Origin: Blautia hominis
Lineage (GTDB): Bacteria; Bacillota; Clostridia; Lachnospirales; Lachnospiraceae
Length of the DNA: 64,000 bases
Assembly: GCA_002270465.1 (NCBI GenBank)
Contig: NQOF01000001.1
Span: 622,501 to 686,500, forward strand
Reading direction: 5' to 3'
Positions within the stretch are counted from its first letter, which is position 1, and each line of letters starts with the position of its first letter. Positions 29,119-37,957 of this stretch are shown here, in pieces. A program made the translations under genes and the position numbers. The notes beneath the pieces were generated by a model. The model made no database searches, was not told where the DNA came from, and worked only from the letters and a program-made list of their open reading frames with translations.

Positions 29119-29208
29119 GTAACGGTTCCATCTCTTCACAGTCACGAACAAAAATCCCTGCGGAACCGCCTTTGGCGTTGGGATTTTGCTCGGCTGCGGA
29201 ATCGTTAC
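29119..29208 (-). repeat. Short type-B GTAAC-ended repeat in the HtrA leader
   Basis: The 90-bp copy has ends GTAACGGTTCC and GGAATCGTTAC (one mismatch) and keeps the CAAAAATCCC/GGGATTTTG and CGCC-TTTGGCG hairpin. It lacks the GGTCTGCGCATT...GACCGTAAG arm, so it is an internally deleted form. Confidence 0.82.
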
Positions 29209-29236
29209 TTTAATTCTCTTATTTCTTATCTTTCTG

Positions 29237-29265
29237 AACATAGTTTACCAGCCATTTGTGTTCAA
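29237..29265 (-). promoter_or_regulatory. Promoter of the HtrA gene
   Basis: On the minus strand TTGAAC (29265..29260) is followed after 17 bases by TATGTT (29242..29237). Transcription would start near 29230, so the RNA leader would include the whole repeat 29119-29208. Confidence 0.55.
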
Positions 29266-29298
29266 ATTGTGATAAAACAGCAAAGAAAAAATGAAATT

Positions 29299-31125
29299 CT
29301 ATTCTACAGTCACAGATTTGGCCAGGTTTCTGGGCTTATCCACGTCCAGGCCTTTTCCGAGAGACACATAGTATGCAAAAAGCTGAAGCGGTACCACTGC
29401 CAGAGAATTGGTAAAGTATTTATTTGTCTTTGGCAGATAGATCACATAATCCGCAGTTTTCTCAATTTCGGTATTGCCCACATTTGTCACTGCCAGCACA
29501 AATGCGCCTCTTGTCTTAACTTCCTGTATATTGCTGAGTGTTTTCTTGTACAGTTCTTCCTGGGTGGCAACTGCGGTCACAAGGGTATCCTCCTCGATCA
29601 GGGAGATCGTGCCGTGTTTTAATTCGCCCGCTGCGTACGCCTCTGAATGGATATAGGAGATTTCCTTTAATTTCAAGGAACCTTCCAGAGAAATGGCATA
29701 GTCCAGTCCCCTTCCGATGAAAAACACATGCTCTGTAGCCAGATAACGGTTGGCAAATTTCTGGATCCTTTTCTTGTTCTCCAGCAGCATCTCAATCTGT
29801 CCGGGAAGCTTCTTCAAATCCTCTACCATCTCCGCCATCTGTGTATCATCAATCTCTCCTCTGGCTTTGGCAAATTTCAGTGCCAGCAGATAATGGGCGA
29901 TGAGCTGGGTACTGTATGCCTTTGTGGTGGCAACCGCGATCTCGGGTCCTGCCCAAGTGTACATTACATTGTCTGCTTCCCTGGCAATGGAGCTTCCCAC
30001 CACATTGACAATCCCCAGCACCTTGATCCCGTGATCTTTCGCCTCACGCAGAGCGGCCAAGGAATCCGCGGTTTCCCCTGACTGGCTCACGATGATCGCC
30101 AGGGTATCCGGCTCATAGATGGGGTGGCGGTAACGGAATTCACTTGCCAGGTCTACCTCAACCGGAATCCTGGCCAGACCTTCAAACACATATTTTGCGG
30201 ATACGCAGGTATGGTAAGCGGAACCGCAGGCGATCATGTATATCTTGCGGATGCTGCGGATCTCGTCATCAGACATGCCCAGTTCTTCAATCACTACATT
30301 GCCGTCCTTGATCCGGGGATTCAAGGTGTCACCGACTGCCTGGGGCTGTTCATACATCTCTTTGAGCATGAAAAACTCATAGCCGCCTTTTTCAGCCGCG
30401 TCAATGTCCCATTCAATGGTAGTAGGCTCTTTCTCCAGTTCCTCCTCGTCAATATTGTAGAAGGTGATGTTGTCTTTTGTCATGCAGACAATCTCTTCAT
30501 TCTCAATAAAATACACATCTCTTGTGTATTTCAGCACTGCCGGCACATCGGAGGCGATCAAATTTCCCACATTACTCCTCCCCACAATGAGAGGGCTGTC
30601 TTTTCTCACTGCGTAAAGTTTATCGGGCTGGTCTTTGAACATAATGCCCAGTGCATAAGAGCCTTCCATACGGTGCATGATCTTGGCGATGGTCTCCAGC
30701 GGATCTCCCTTGTAATAATAATCCAGAAGATGGGCGATTACCTCTGTATCTGTCTCAGACACAAATTCGTAACCTTTTGCCTCCAGTTTCTTCTTCAGTT
30801 TCATATAGTTCTCGATGATCCCATTATGTACTACAACAATGGTCTGCTCTTTATTGAAATGGGGATGGGCATTGACATCGGAAGGTGAACCGTGCGTTGC
30901 CCATCTGGTATGTCCGATCCCCACGGTACCCGGCAGAGTTGCTCCGCCGTGGGTAAGCTCATCCAGGATCTTCAGCCTTCCCATGGACTTCATCATCTCA
31001 ATGGATGTTCCATTATAGACAGCGATTCCCGCGGAATCGTATCCTCTGTATTCCAGTTTCTCCAGGCCTTCCAGCAAAATGGGGGCTGCCTGTTCTTCTC
31101 CGATATAACCAACTATTCCACACAT
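29299..31125 (-). CDS. glmS: glutamine--fructose-6-phosphate aminotransferase
   Basis: This enzyme makes glucosamine-6-phosphate from fructose-6-phosphate and glutamine, the first step to UDP-GlcNAc. The start is ATG 31125..31123 with GGAGG upstream, so that Cys2 (MCGIVGYIG) becomes the N-terminal catalytic cysteine after Met removal. The 608-residue protein has the glutaminase domain (RWATHG, HNGIIENY), then two SIS domains (CGSAYH, SQSGETADSL) and the C-terminal DKPRNLAKSVTVE, where the sugar site closes. No glmS ribozyme is seen: only about 100 bases separate it from the gene upstream. Confidence 0.97.
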   Translation of the reverse strand: MCGIVGYIGEEQAAPILLEGLEKLEYRGYDSAGIAVYNGTSIEMMKSMGRLKILDELTHGGATLPGTVGIGHTRWATHGSPSDVNAHPHFNKEQTIVVVHNGIIENYMKLKKKLEAKGYEFVSETDTEVIAHLLDYYYKGDPLETIAKIMHRMEGSYALGIMFKDQPDKLYAVRKDSPLIVGRSNVGNLIASDVPAVLKYTRDVYFIENEEIVCMTKDNITFYNIDEEELEKEPTTIEWDIDAAEKGGYEFFMLKEMYEQPQAVGDTLNPRIKDGNVVIEELGMSDDEIRSIRKIYMIACGSAYHTCVSAKYVFEGLARIPVEVDLASEFRYRHPIYEPDTLAIIVSQSGETADSLAALREAKDHGIKVLGIVNVVGSSIAREADNVMYTWAGPEIAVATTKAYSTQLIAHYLLALKFAKARGEIDDTQMAEMVEDLKKLPGQIEMLLENKKRIQKFANRYLATEHVFFIGRGLDYAISLEGSLKLKEISYIHSEAYAAGELKHGTISLIEEDTLVTAVATQEELYKKTLSNIQEVKTRGAFVLAVTNVGNTEIEKTADYVIYLPKTNKYFTNSLAVVPLQLFAYYVSLGKGLDVDKPRNLAKSVTVE

Positions 31126-31224
31126 AATCATTTCCTCCATGTAACCGGATCGGTCTCCCTATCTTTGTCTTATCATCCGGTGTGTTTGTCTTTCTATCCA
31201 TGAAACATGGCCTATTTTAGCAGA

Positions 31225-32151
31225 TTATTGTGTTGATGTCCAGTAAGAAGCGTTCATAGTACAAAAATTTATAACGGATCTGGGCAGACGGCGGTAGGAT
31301 TTTCCCATGCGGTACCCCAGAAATTTAAAGCCGCTCTTCACCACCAGCTCCGCGATCAGCCAGGGTCTGTGTATTTTGAACAGATACCCTGCCGTCTTTT
31401 TTACCAGGCGGATGCCCTCACTTTCAGAACGGATACCTGCAAAAACTTCCGGATGGTCCGCCTGAGATACTGCCAGATCAAAGTTTCGTCTAAACTGCTG
31501 CATACACCCGTAATTGTGGGAATGAATGACCTTGGCCTCCGCCTCATATGCCACACAGTAACCTTCCAGAATCAGTCTGCCAGCAAAAATCATATCCTCA
31601 TTAAAAATGGTGTGTGTGATAAACCCTCCCATTTTTTCATAAATACTCCTTCTGTATGCTGCACAGACGTTGGAGCAGAAAAAGGTTTTGATCCCCAGAT
31701 CCGGCAGGTCGTCTTTGCTCTTGACGCTGCTCTTTGCCGGATAATTAAAGGAACGTGTGTACTTTTCAATGATACGGCAGTCTTTGTCTGCAAGCTGTCT
31801 GCCGTAAGCTGCCCCCACCTTGGGATCATGGAAAGCTTTTACCAGTTCTTCCACCACATGTTCATCCGCAGGCACTGCATCCTGTGTAAAAAAGACCAGT
31901 ATATTGCCTGTGCTCACAGCCGCCGCCCTGGCCCTTGTTCCGCCGTGGTCAAATTCTTCTTTTTTTAAGTGTTCCACCCGGACATTTTCCATCCCCTGTA
32001 TCCAGGCATCTTTCCAGAATTCTTCTTCTGTATTCATGATCAGGATTTCTTTTATGGGATAGGTCTGCCTCTTCAGCCCTTTCATCAGCTTCCTGAACTT
32101 TTCATCCGGTTTGTATACCGGTATTATCACTGTCACTGTATAAGAATCCAT
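31225..32151 (-). CDS. family 2 glycosyltransferase, rhamnosyltransferase-like
   Basis: The 308-residue cytoplasmic enzyme has the GT-A start VTVIIPVYKP, the nucleotide-binding acidic residues in FFTQDAVPAD (a DxD-like site) and the acceptor-side FNEDMIFAGRLI. The overall pattern is that of RfbF-like transferases that add rhamnose or a similar sugar to a lipid-linked glycan. It lies between glmS and genes for polymer assembly (LCP protein, initiating transferase), so a part in cell-wall polysaccharide synthesis fits. The donor sugar is not fixed by sequence. Confidence 0.85.
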   Translation of the reverse strand: MDSYTVTVIIPVYKPDEKFRKLMKGLKRQTYPIKEILIMNTEEEFWKDAWIQGMENVRVEHLKKEEFDHGGTRARAAAVSTGNILVFFTQDAVPADEHVVEELVKAFHDPKVGAAYGRQLADKDCRIIEKYTRSFNYPAKSSVKSKDDLPDLGIKTFFCSNVCAAYRRSIYEKMGGFITHTIFNEDMIFAGRLILEGYCVAYEAEAKVIHSHNYGCMQQFRRNFDLAVSQADHPEVFAGIRSESEGIRLVKKTAGYLFKIHRPWLIAELVVKSGFKFLGYRMGKSYRRLPRSVINFCTMNASYWTSTQ

Positions 32152-32176
32152 TGGATCCCTCCTTGATATGGCACAA

Positions 32177-32205
32177 GGGATGCTGTGTTATACACACAAC
32201 ATCCC
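32177..32205 (-). terminator. Weak hairpin after the LCP gene
   Basis: A stem of GGGATG/CATCCC with inner TGTGT/ACACA lies 20 bases past the LCP stop. It lacks a clear T-run on the minus strand, so it may only attenuate. Confidence 0.4.
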
Positions 32206-32224
32206 CTGCCGCTTTTCTTATTTT

Positions 32225-33775
32225 TTATTCATAATCTTCATACTCGCCGCTTCCGGTTCCATTGTCACCGGAATCTCCTGAACCACCGCCGCTGTATCCG
32301 TTATCCTGGCTGTCATCATAACCATTGTCATAATTATCGTCGGAATCATCGTAATCATCTCCGCTGTTGTAATCGGATGATCCGCCGTCACTGTAGTCGG
32401 AGGATCCGCTGTCACTGTAATCGGAAGAACCGCTGTCGCTGTAGTCGGAAGAACCGCTGTCACTGTAGTCGGAAGAGCCGCTGTCGCTGTAGTCGGAAGA
32501 GCCGCTGTCGCTGTAATCAGAAGAATCGCTATAGCCACCGGAACCGCTGTCATCCGTATCACCGGAGCCGACAGAACCGCTTTTGCTTGACTGCTTGAGC
32601 GCAGACCCGTCATAAGTGGAGGCCCGTTCTGATATAAATGCTTTCTGCTCATCTGAAACATAAGAATTTCCGAATCCTGAAAAGCCTGCAATATAGTCAC
32701 TTCTCTGTTTTACTGTCTCAGAAGGTTCATAGCTTTCTTCTCCAAAAAGGAACTGATGCAGTGCTTTAACGTTTGTCTCCAAAGTTGTAGGTATCACATA
32801 ATCTTCACCTACAGGACTGCGTTTCACTTCCTCTCCCATCATGTTACTGGTGGGAAATCCGCTGGTTTCTCCCAGCTTGTAAGACAGGATGCCCATGCCA
32901 AGCTTTACCAGATCACTCTTACTGAAGTCTGTGGCGATCATTGGAAATACCTCATCCATGATATCATTCAATGTGGACAGACTTGCTTTTTTTGCTTTTT
33001 CCACAATCAAAGAAATAATATATCTCTGACGCTCGGTTCGTTTCATATCCCAGCCGCTGGTATAACGAATACGGCAATATGCTGTCGCCTGCACACCGTT
33101 CAGATGATAATTTCCTATAATCTCAGACTCCTGTTTATCATCACCAGGATATTCCGGAAGCTCAATAGGCTCATAATCCATACCTGTCACTTTTGCAGTC
33201 TCTACACAGTAGTCATTCATATTTACAATTTCAACATAGGTCATATCCACATCAAGACCGCCCAGACAGTCAATTGCAGTAGCCAACGCTTTAAAATTCA
33301 CGGCAACATAATTAGTAATATTCAAATCCAGGTTTGTATTTATCATAGACATAGCCTGGGTCGGACCGCCGGTATTATACGCGGCATTACATCTGGTATA
33401 GACGTCATTGCCAACATTCACATAGGTATCCCTGTAAAGAGAAACCAGCTTCACTTCTTTTGTATCATTGTTGATACTGGCAATAATGGTCGTATCACTC
33501 TGTCCTGATTTTACATTTTCTTCTCTATTATCCACACCGAACAAAGCAATGTTGGTAAATCCCTTCAGCGTTTTGCTACCGATCACGTCCTCATTGACCT
33601 CAACCTGGCTTGCTTCTTCCGAGTTGTTGTTGTCAAGATCCAGCTTATTCATCTTTTCGTTAACCTTAGCGTATATGAAGAGTCCGCCCACCAGGATCAG
33701 CAGCACAAACAGTTCAATACCAAAAAGCACTCTTCTTTTTCTGCGTCTTCTGACGCTTTTGTTCTTTTTTGCCAT
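32225..33775 (-). CDS. LytR-CpsA-Psr (LCP) family protein with a repetitive C-terminal tail
   Basis: The 516-residue protein has a basic N-terminus (KKNKSVRRRRKRR), one membrane helix at about 17-35 and an extracellular LCP domain (about 75-330). That domain has NIALFGVDNRE, SLYRDTYVNV, CNAAYNTGG and RIRYTSGWDMKRTERQR, whose arginines hold the lipid pyrophosphate. LCP enzymes move glycopolymers from the lipid carrier to peptidoglycan. The C-terminus, from about 395, is built of SDYSDSGS octapeptides and acidic G/D/N/Y sequence, likely disordered and in or outside the wall. It sits next to the initiating transferase gene. Confidence 0.92.
   Translation of the reverse strand: MAKKNKSVRRRRKRRVLFGIELFVLLILVGGLFIYAKVNEKMNKLDLDNNNSEEASQVEVNEDVIGSKTLKGFTNIALFGVDNREENVKSGQSDTTIIASINNDTKEVKLVSLYRDTYVNVGNDVYTRCNAAYNTGGPTQAMSMINTNLDLNITNYVAVNFKALATAIDCLGGLDVDMTYVEIVNMNDYCVETAKVTGMDYEPIELPEYPGDDKQESEIIGNYHLNGVQATAYCRIRYTSGWDMKRTERQRYIISLIVEKAKKASLSTLNDIMDEVFPMIATDFSKSDLVKLGMGILSYKLGETSGFPTSNMMGEEVKRSPVGEDYVIPTTLETNVKALHQFLFGEESYEPSETVKQRSDYIAGFSGFGNSYVSDEQKAFISERASTYDGSALKQSSKSGSVGSGDTDDSGSGGYSDSSDYSDSGSSDYSDSGSSDYSDSGSSDYSDSGSSDYSDSGSSDYSDGGSSDYNSGDDYDDSDDNYDNGYDDSQDNGYSGGGSGDSGDNGTGSGEYEDYE
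32375..32530 (-). repeat. 24-bp tandem repeats inside the LCP gene
   Basis: Six to seven in-frame 24-bp units encode SDYSDSGS-type octapeptides. The units differ by only one to three synonymous or near-synonymous changes (for example CTGTCACTGTAGTCGGAAGA on the plus strand), so the array is young and could change length by slippage without breaking the frame. Confidence 0.9.
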
Positions 33776-33793
33776 TTCACTTCCCCTTATTTA

Positions 33794-35197
33794 CTAATAA
33801 GCGTTTTTGTTTACAAAGCCCTTAAAAACTGTGAGAAACAGTATCTTGATATCAAGCCCTATGGTCCAGTTCTCAATGTAATACAGGTCATACTCAATTC
33901 GCTTGCGGATGGAGGTGTTTCCCCTGTATCCATTCACCTGAGCCCACCCCGTAAGTCCTGGGCGTACCTGATGCTTGATCATGTATCTGGGTATCTCTTC
34001 CCGGAATTTTTCCACAAAAAACGGACGCTCCGGTCTGGGACCAACCAGACTCATCTCTCCGCGCAGTACATTGAAAAGCTGAGGCAGTTCGTCGATACTT
34101 GTTTTTCTCATAAATTTGCCGAAATTGGTGACTCTTGGGTCATCCTTAACGGTCCAGGCTTTTTTCTCCTCTTCCGGCGGCTGCACATCCATGGAGCGGA
34201 ATTTGTACATCATAAAATTCCGGTTGTGCAGACCCACCCTCTCCTGCTTATAAATAAGCGGCCCGGGAGATGTGATTTTTATCATGATCACCGAGAAAAG
34301 CATAACCGGTGAAAATAATACAATTGCGGCCAGCGCGCCTCCCAAATCCATAATGCGCTTTATCAGGGCATTGAAGGTATTGGATAGGGGCACATATCGG
34401 ATATTGATAACCGGCAGTCCCAGAATGTCCTCTGTATAGGGTTTTGTGGGGATAATACGGTTATAATCCGGTATAAATTTTGTATGCACTCCTGATTTTT
34501 CACAGAGCGCCACAATCTGTTCCAGACGGTAATACTCATTCAGTCCAAGAGTGATGGCAATCTCATCCAGGTGGTTCTGCGGCAGGATCACCATCAGATT
34601 GGCAATCCTTCCCAGCACTTTGATCCCCTTATACTCGGTTCCCGCCTCAATATGGTCATCCAGAATTCCTCTCACCTTATATCCCCACTGGGGATTTGCG
34701 AGAATACGGTCGATATATTCCTCAGCGGCACGGCTGTAGCCCACCAAAAGAACATGCTTCTGGTTATATCCCTTGGAGCGCATCTGACGCAGCCCCAGCC
34801 TTATAAGGTTCCTGGACACAGTCTCCAGAAAAATATTGACCACATAAAAAATGACAATAACATGACGGGAAAAATCAATCTGCTTAACCAGATATAAGGC
34901 CCCGACAAACAGAAACATCCCAATGGTATTGGCCTTAATGATATTGGAAAGTTCCAGCCTTCTTCCCTGTATACGCTTTGGCGTATACATGTTAAATGCA
35001 TAATTTAATATCAAATATCCGGGCACAATGAACAGCAGCGCTGACATATAGACCCGGAAAGGTAATCTTCCTACATTGTCGTTCAGGAAAGGTACATAAA
35101 ACTTAATGACCCAAGCCAGAAAATAAGAGAGCGCAATCACAAAAGCATCGATCACCACCTGCAGACGGTTAAAATGCTTCTGGTTCTCTTTTATCAA
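33794..35197 (-). CDS. polyprenyl glycosylphosphotransferase (WcaJ/WbaP type), initiating transferase
   Basis: The 467-residue protein has about four N-terminal membrane helices, a Rossmann-like middle domain (about 140-250) and another membrane-associated helix near 285. The C-terminal bacterial sugar-transferase domain has YKFRSM, DELPQLFNVLRGEMSLVGPRPE and a late GLTGWAQVNGYRG. It transfers a sugar-1-phosphate to undecaprenyl phosphate and so starts a surface polysaccharide. The neighbouring LCP protein could attach the finished polymer to the wall. Confidence 0.93.
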   Translation of the reverse strand: MIKENQKHFNRLQVVIDAFVIALSYFLAWVIKFYVPFLNDNVGRLPFRVYMSALLFIVPGYLILNYAFNMYTPKRIQGRRLELSNIIKANTIGMFLFVGALYLVKQIDFSRHVIVIFYVVNIFLETVSRNLIRLGLRQMRSKGYNQKHVLLVGYSRAAEEYIDRILANPQWGYKVRGILDDHIEAGTEYKGIKVLGRIANLMVILPQNHLDEIAITLGLNEYYRLEQIVALCEKSGVHTKFIPDYNRIIPTKPYTEDILGLPVINIRYVPLSNTFNALIKRIMDLGGALAAIVLFSPVMLFSVIMIKITSPGPLIYKQERVGLHNRNFMMYKFRSMDVQPPEEEKKAWTVKDDPRVTNFGKFMRKTSIDELPQLFNVLRGEMSLVGPRPERPFFVEKFREEIPRYMIKHQVRPGLTGWAQVNGYRGNTSIRKRIEYDLYYIENWTIGLDIKILFLTVFKGFVNKNAY

Positions 35198-35269
35198 GGT
35201 TTATCACCTTCTCTTCTTCATAATTCGCAGCCATCTGCACTTTACTCTGCCAGCTGACCACGATCATCC

Positions 35270-35402
35270 GTAACCGTTCAGTACCTTCACAATCACAGAC
35301 AAAAATCCATGCAAACTGCCTTTGACAATGGAATTTGCGCCTGTCTGTAAAACGCGGTCTTACAGTCAGCACAGTAAATGCGCAGACCTGCTGCTTAGTT
35401 AC
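35270..35402 (-). repeat. Type-B GTAAC-ended repeat upstream of the glycosylphosphotransferase gene
   Basis: The 133-bp copy runs from GTAACCGTTCAGTA to TTAGTTAC. It keeps GGTCTGCGCATTTACTG next to one end and the CAAAAATCC...GGAATTTGCG core, with more drift than the 15684 copy. It lies in the 337-base gap between this gene and aroK. Apart from it and the aroK terminator I see nothing in the gap. Confidence 0.85.
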
Positions 35403-35480
35403 GATAATTCCCACTTATAATACTATAAATTTAACGAAAAGGCAACAAAACATTTTCTGAAGACTCCTTAAGAAGGCAAA

Positions 35481-35524
35481 AAAACGGCAATTTGCAGGTT
35501 TTTTTACTGCAAAATGCCGTTTTT
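35481..35524 (-). terminator. Rho-independent terminator of aroK
   Basis: A 17-bp stem with one mismatch (AAAACGGCA..TTTGCAG / CTGCAAAATGCCGTTTT) is followed on the minus strand by seven T in all. Confidence 0.92.
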
Positions 35525-35534
35525 TCACGTAACA

Positions 35535-36080
35535 TTATTCCATATTTTTGTTACTTTCTTCCAATTTTTCCACCAGTTCCCTACAGATTTCTTCCGCGCT
35601 TTTTTTGTCCGTATTGACAATAAAATCCGCTGCTGCCATGTATTTTTCTCTGCGTTTTTCCATAAGCGAACGGATGTACGCTACTGTCTTGTTGCCCTCT
35701 ATGACGGGACGGTCATGACTGTCCTTTACCCGTTCCAGGATCACCTCCGCAGAGGCGGACAGCAGTACCACTCTGCCGTTCTTTTTCATCTCTGCCACAT
35801 TACACTCCCGCATGGGTACCCCGCCTCCGCAGGATACCACTACGTTTTTCCTGTCCTGCAGCTCGATCAAAAGTTCTGTCTCCAGATTGCGGAAATATTC
35901 CTCACCGTGAGTCTCAAAAATTTCCGGTATGCTCATCTTCTCTCTTTCGGAGATAAGCTGGTCCATCTCCACTACTTCCAGGCCGTACTTTTCACTCAGT
36001 GTACGCGCAATTGTGGATTTTCCTGCTCCCATAAATCCGATAAGGACGATATTATATCCAAAATCTCTCTTGTCTTTCAT
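35535..36080 (-). CDS. aroK: shikimate kinase
   Basis: The 181-residue enzyme phosphorylates shikimate in aromatic amino acid synthesis. It has the P-loop GFMGAGKST (about 15-23), the shikimate-binding Asp (VEMDQLI), the Arg (YFRNLE), the GGG loop VVSCGGGVPMR and the lid Arg in DRPVIEG. The start ATG lies behind AGGGGAAAC. It stands alone between the polysaccharide genes and the redox operon, with a strong terminator after it. Confidence 0.95.
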   Translation of the reverse strand: MKDKRDFGYNIVLIGFMGAGKSTIARTLSEKYGLEVVEMDQLISEREKMSIPEIFETHGEEYFRNLETELLIELQDRKNVVVSCGGGVPMRECNVAEMKKNGRVVLLSASAEVILERVKDSHDRPVIEGNKTVAYIRSLMEKRREKYMAAADFIVNTDKKSAEEICRELVEKLEESNKNME

Positions 36081-36163
36081 GCTGTTTCCCCTGTTTCCCT
36101 TTATGAATGTAAAGCAATGAATTTATTATAACAGAAACAGGAAAAATAGCAATTCTTTTTTCA

Positions 36164-37528
36164 TCAGACAGCAAACAGGTCGTTGAACGCCTCGCTCATA
36201 GTTGGATGGGTATAGATCTGGTCACGCAGCACTTGATAAGGAGCACCTAAGTCCATTGCCAGTTTTATAGTGTTGATCATCTCGTAGGACTCCTCACAGA
36301 GAAGCATAGCTCCCAGTATCTGCCCTGTTTCCTCATGGATCACTGCCTTTAACATGCCCTGGGGATTCTTCAAAACTTGTGCTTTGGGGATGGCTGCTGC
36401 CGGAAGTACTGCGATCTTCACCGGTATCTCTGCCTTCCTGGCCTCTGTCTCATTCATTCCCACGCGGGAATAGGAGGGAGAGATAAACACACTGTAAGGA
36501 ACCGCCTTTCTCCTGGAGAGTGCATAGCTGCCGCCGTTCATCTGGGACCAGATGATCCTGAAATCATCCAGGGAAGTATAAGTAAACTGCAGCCCGCCGT
36601 GCACATCTCCCATGGCCCAGATATTATCAGCCGTTGTCTTCAGATTGTCATCCACAACCACTGCCCCTCTGCTGTTAAGCGCTACCCCTGCCCGCTCCGC
36701 GTGCAGACCTTCCGTGTTGGGTTTTCTTCCGGTTGCGATCAGCACAGCATCTGCCTCCAGGATCTCCTCCTGTCCTTTGAACGTCAGCTTCACCAGGGCA
36801 TGGCCGTCTGCCTGGGCGATCTCGTGGATCCCGGCTCCCAGCTTAAAGGTCACACCGCGGTTTTCCAGCACACCCTGAATAGCACCCGCGATATCCCTGT
36901 CTTCTCTTGGGATCAGCACTTCCCCGTCCTGCAGAACTGTCACCTTTGTTCCGAATCCTGAATACATGGAAGCAAACTCCAGGCCAATATAACCGCCTCC
37001 CACGATCACAAGGCGCTTTGGATAGTCTCTTAAATCCATCAGTTCTGCGCTGGTATGTACAAAGGGATTACCTTCCAGCCCTTTGATCGGCGGGATCACA
37101 GGGGTTCCTCCTGCGTTGATAAAGATTTTCTCCCCCTTGATTTCAAAGGTTTCCTCAGCCATCTTCACCTCCACAACTGTGTTGGAGACAAACGATGCAA
37201 TTCCGTTATATACATCCACATTTTCCAGGTCATCCAGCTTCCTGAAATTCTTTTCCCGGAGCATGGAGGTAAGCCTTCTCTTTTCATCAATGGCCGCCTC
37301 ATAATCCGCAGTCCTCTCTTCCGGTGATGCTTCTTTCTTATTAAAAGCCAGCCCGGAGCTTCTGATCAGGGATTTTGACGGGATACACCCCACATTGATA
37401 CAGGTTCCGCCGTACATGCCCGCGTCCTTCTCGATCATTGCCACCTTTTTACCCTGTCCTGCCAGCTTGCCTGCCAGTGTTTTGCCGCCTTTGCCAAATC
37501 CGATGATCACTGCATCATATTTTTTCAT
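36164..37528 (-). CDS. RclA-like pyridine nucleotide-disulfide oxidoreductase
   Basis: The 454-residue flavoprotein has the FAD site IIGFGKGGKT, the redox-active dithiol in GGTCINVGCIPSK (about 41-53), the NAD(P)H site IVGGGYIGLEFASMY, the second FAD motif NIWAMGDV and the dimer domain ending YTHPTMSEAFNDLF. The terminal motif matches RclA/YkgC rather than mercuric reductase, which has a Cys pair there. RclA-type enzymes protect against hypohalous or hypothiocyanous acid in other bacteria. Here it is the last gene of a five-gene redox operon, 6 bases after the Rrf2 gene. Reduction of a host oxidant or thiol is likely; the substrate is unproven. Confidence 0.85.
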   Translation of the reverse strand: MKKYDAVIIGFGKGGKTLAGKLAGQGKKVAMIEKDAGMYGGTCINVGCIPSKSLIRSSGLAFNKKEASPEERTADYEAAIDEKRRLTSMLREKNFRKLDDLENVDVYNGIASFVSNTVVEVKMAEETFEIKGEKIFINAGGTPVIPPIKGLEGNPFVHTSAELMDLRDYPKRLVIVGGGYIGLEFASMYSGFGTKVTVLQDGEVLIPREDRDIAGAIQGVLENRGVTFKLGAGIHEIAQADGHALVKLTFKGQEEILEADAVLIATGRKPNTEGLHAERAGVALNSRGAVVVDDNLKTTADNIWAMGDVHGGLQFTYTSLDDFRIIWSQMNGGSYALSRRKAVPYSVFISPSYSRVGMNETEARKAEIPVKIAVLPAAAIPKAQVLKNPQGMLKAVIHEETGQILGAMLLCEESYEMINTIKLAMDLGAPYQVLRDQIYTHPTMSEAFNDLFAV

Positions 37529-37534
37529 ATCTCT

Positions 37535-37957
37535 TTACCTTTCCTCTCTGTGGAAAATCCTTTTATCTATATCCTCTATGGTTATTTTACTGAGTTTTTC
37601 CCTGCAAACTTCATTCAGCTCGCCATAAATATCATCCATAATGTCAGCCATCCCAGAAGCTACCATACATTCCATATCCGGATTCCCGGACTTCCAGGAC
37701 GCGCACACAGCCTCTGTCTCCAATGCGTCATAAATCATGGCAAGATCCACATCCCCGGCTTCCATAGAAGTATGGTACCCGCCATTCTGTCCCTCTTTGG
37801 TGGCGATAAGATTCTTCTTTTTCAGCTTTGCCATAACCTTACGGATGCGCGCCGGATTGGTACAGACATTCTTTGCCAGCTCCTCACTTGCCAGGGTCTC
37901 CTGTTTATGGTTCAGATAAACCAGCGCATGTACTGCAATTGCAAATTCACTTGTCAT
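37535..37957 (-). CDS. Rrf2 family transcriptional regulator
   Basis: The 140-residue protein starts at ATG 37957..37955, with GAGGGTGAG upstream and overlapping the end of the Fe-S gene. The N-terminal winged helix is typical (FAIAVHALVYLNHK, ..ASEELAKNVCTNPARIRKVMAKL, GQNGGY). The effector part has Cys residues in AVCASWKSGNPDMECM, placed like the cluster ligands of IscR/NsrR but with altered spacing. Sensing of an Fe-S cluster or redox state is likely. Two GTTACAGTTC boxes at the operon promoter are candidate binding sites, so it may be self-regulating. Confidence 0.88.
   Translation of the reverse strand: MTSEFAIAVHALVYLNHKQETLASEELAKNVCTNPARIRKVMAKLKKKNLIATKEGQNGGYHTSMEAGDVDLAMIYDALETEAVCASWKSGNPDMECMVASGMADIMDDIYGELNEVCREKLSKITIEDIDKRIFHREER

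Noticed and set aside
31126-31224. glmS ribozyme
   Set aside because: The gap before glmS is only about 100 bases and shows none of the ribozyme core; the gene seems to be read from upstream.
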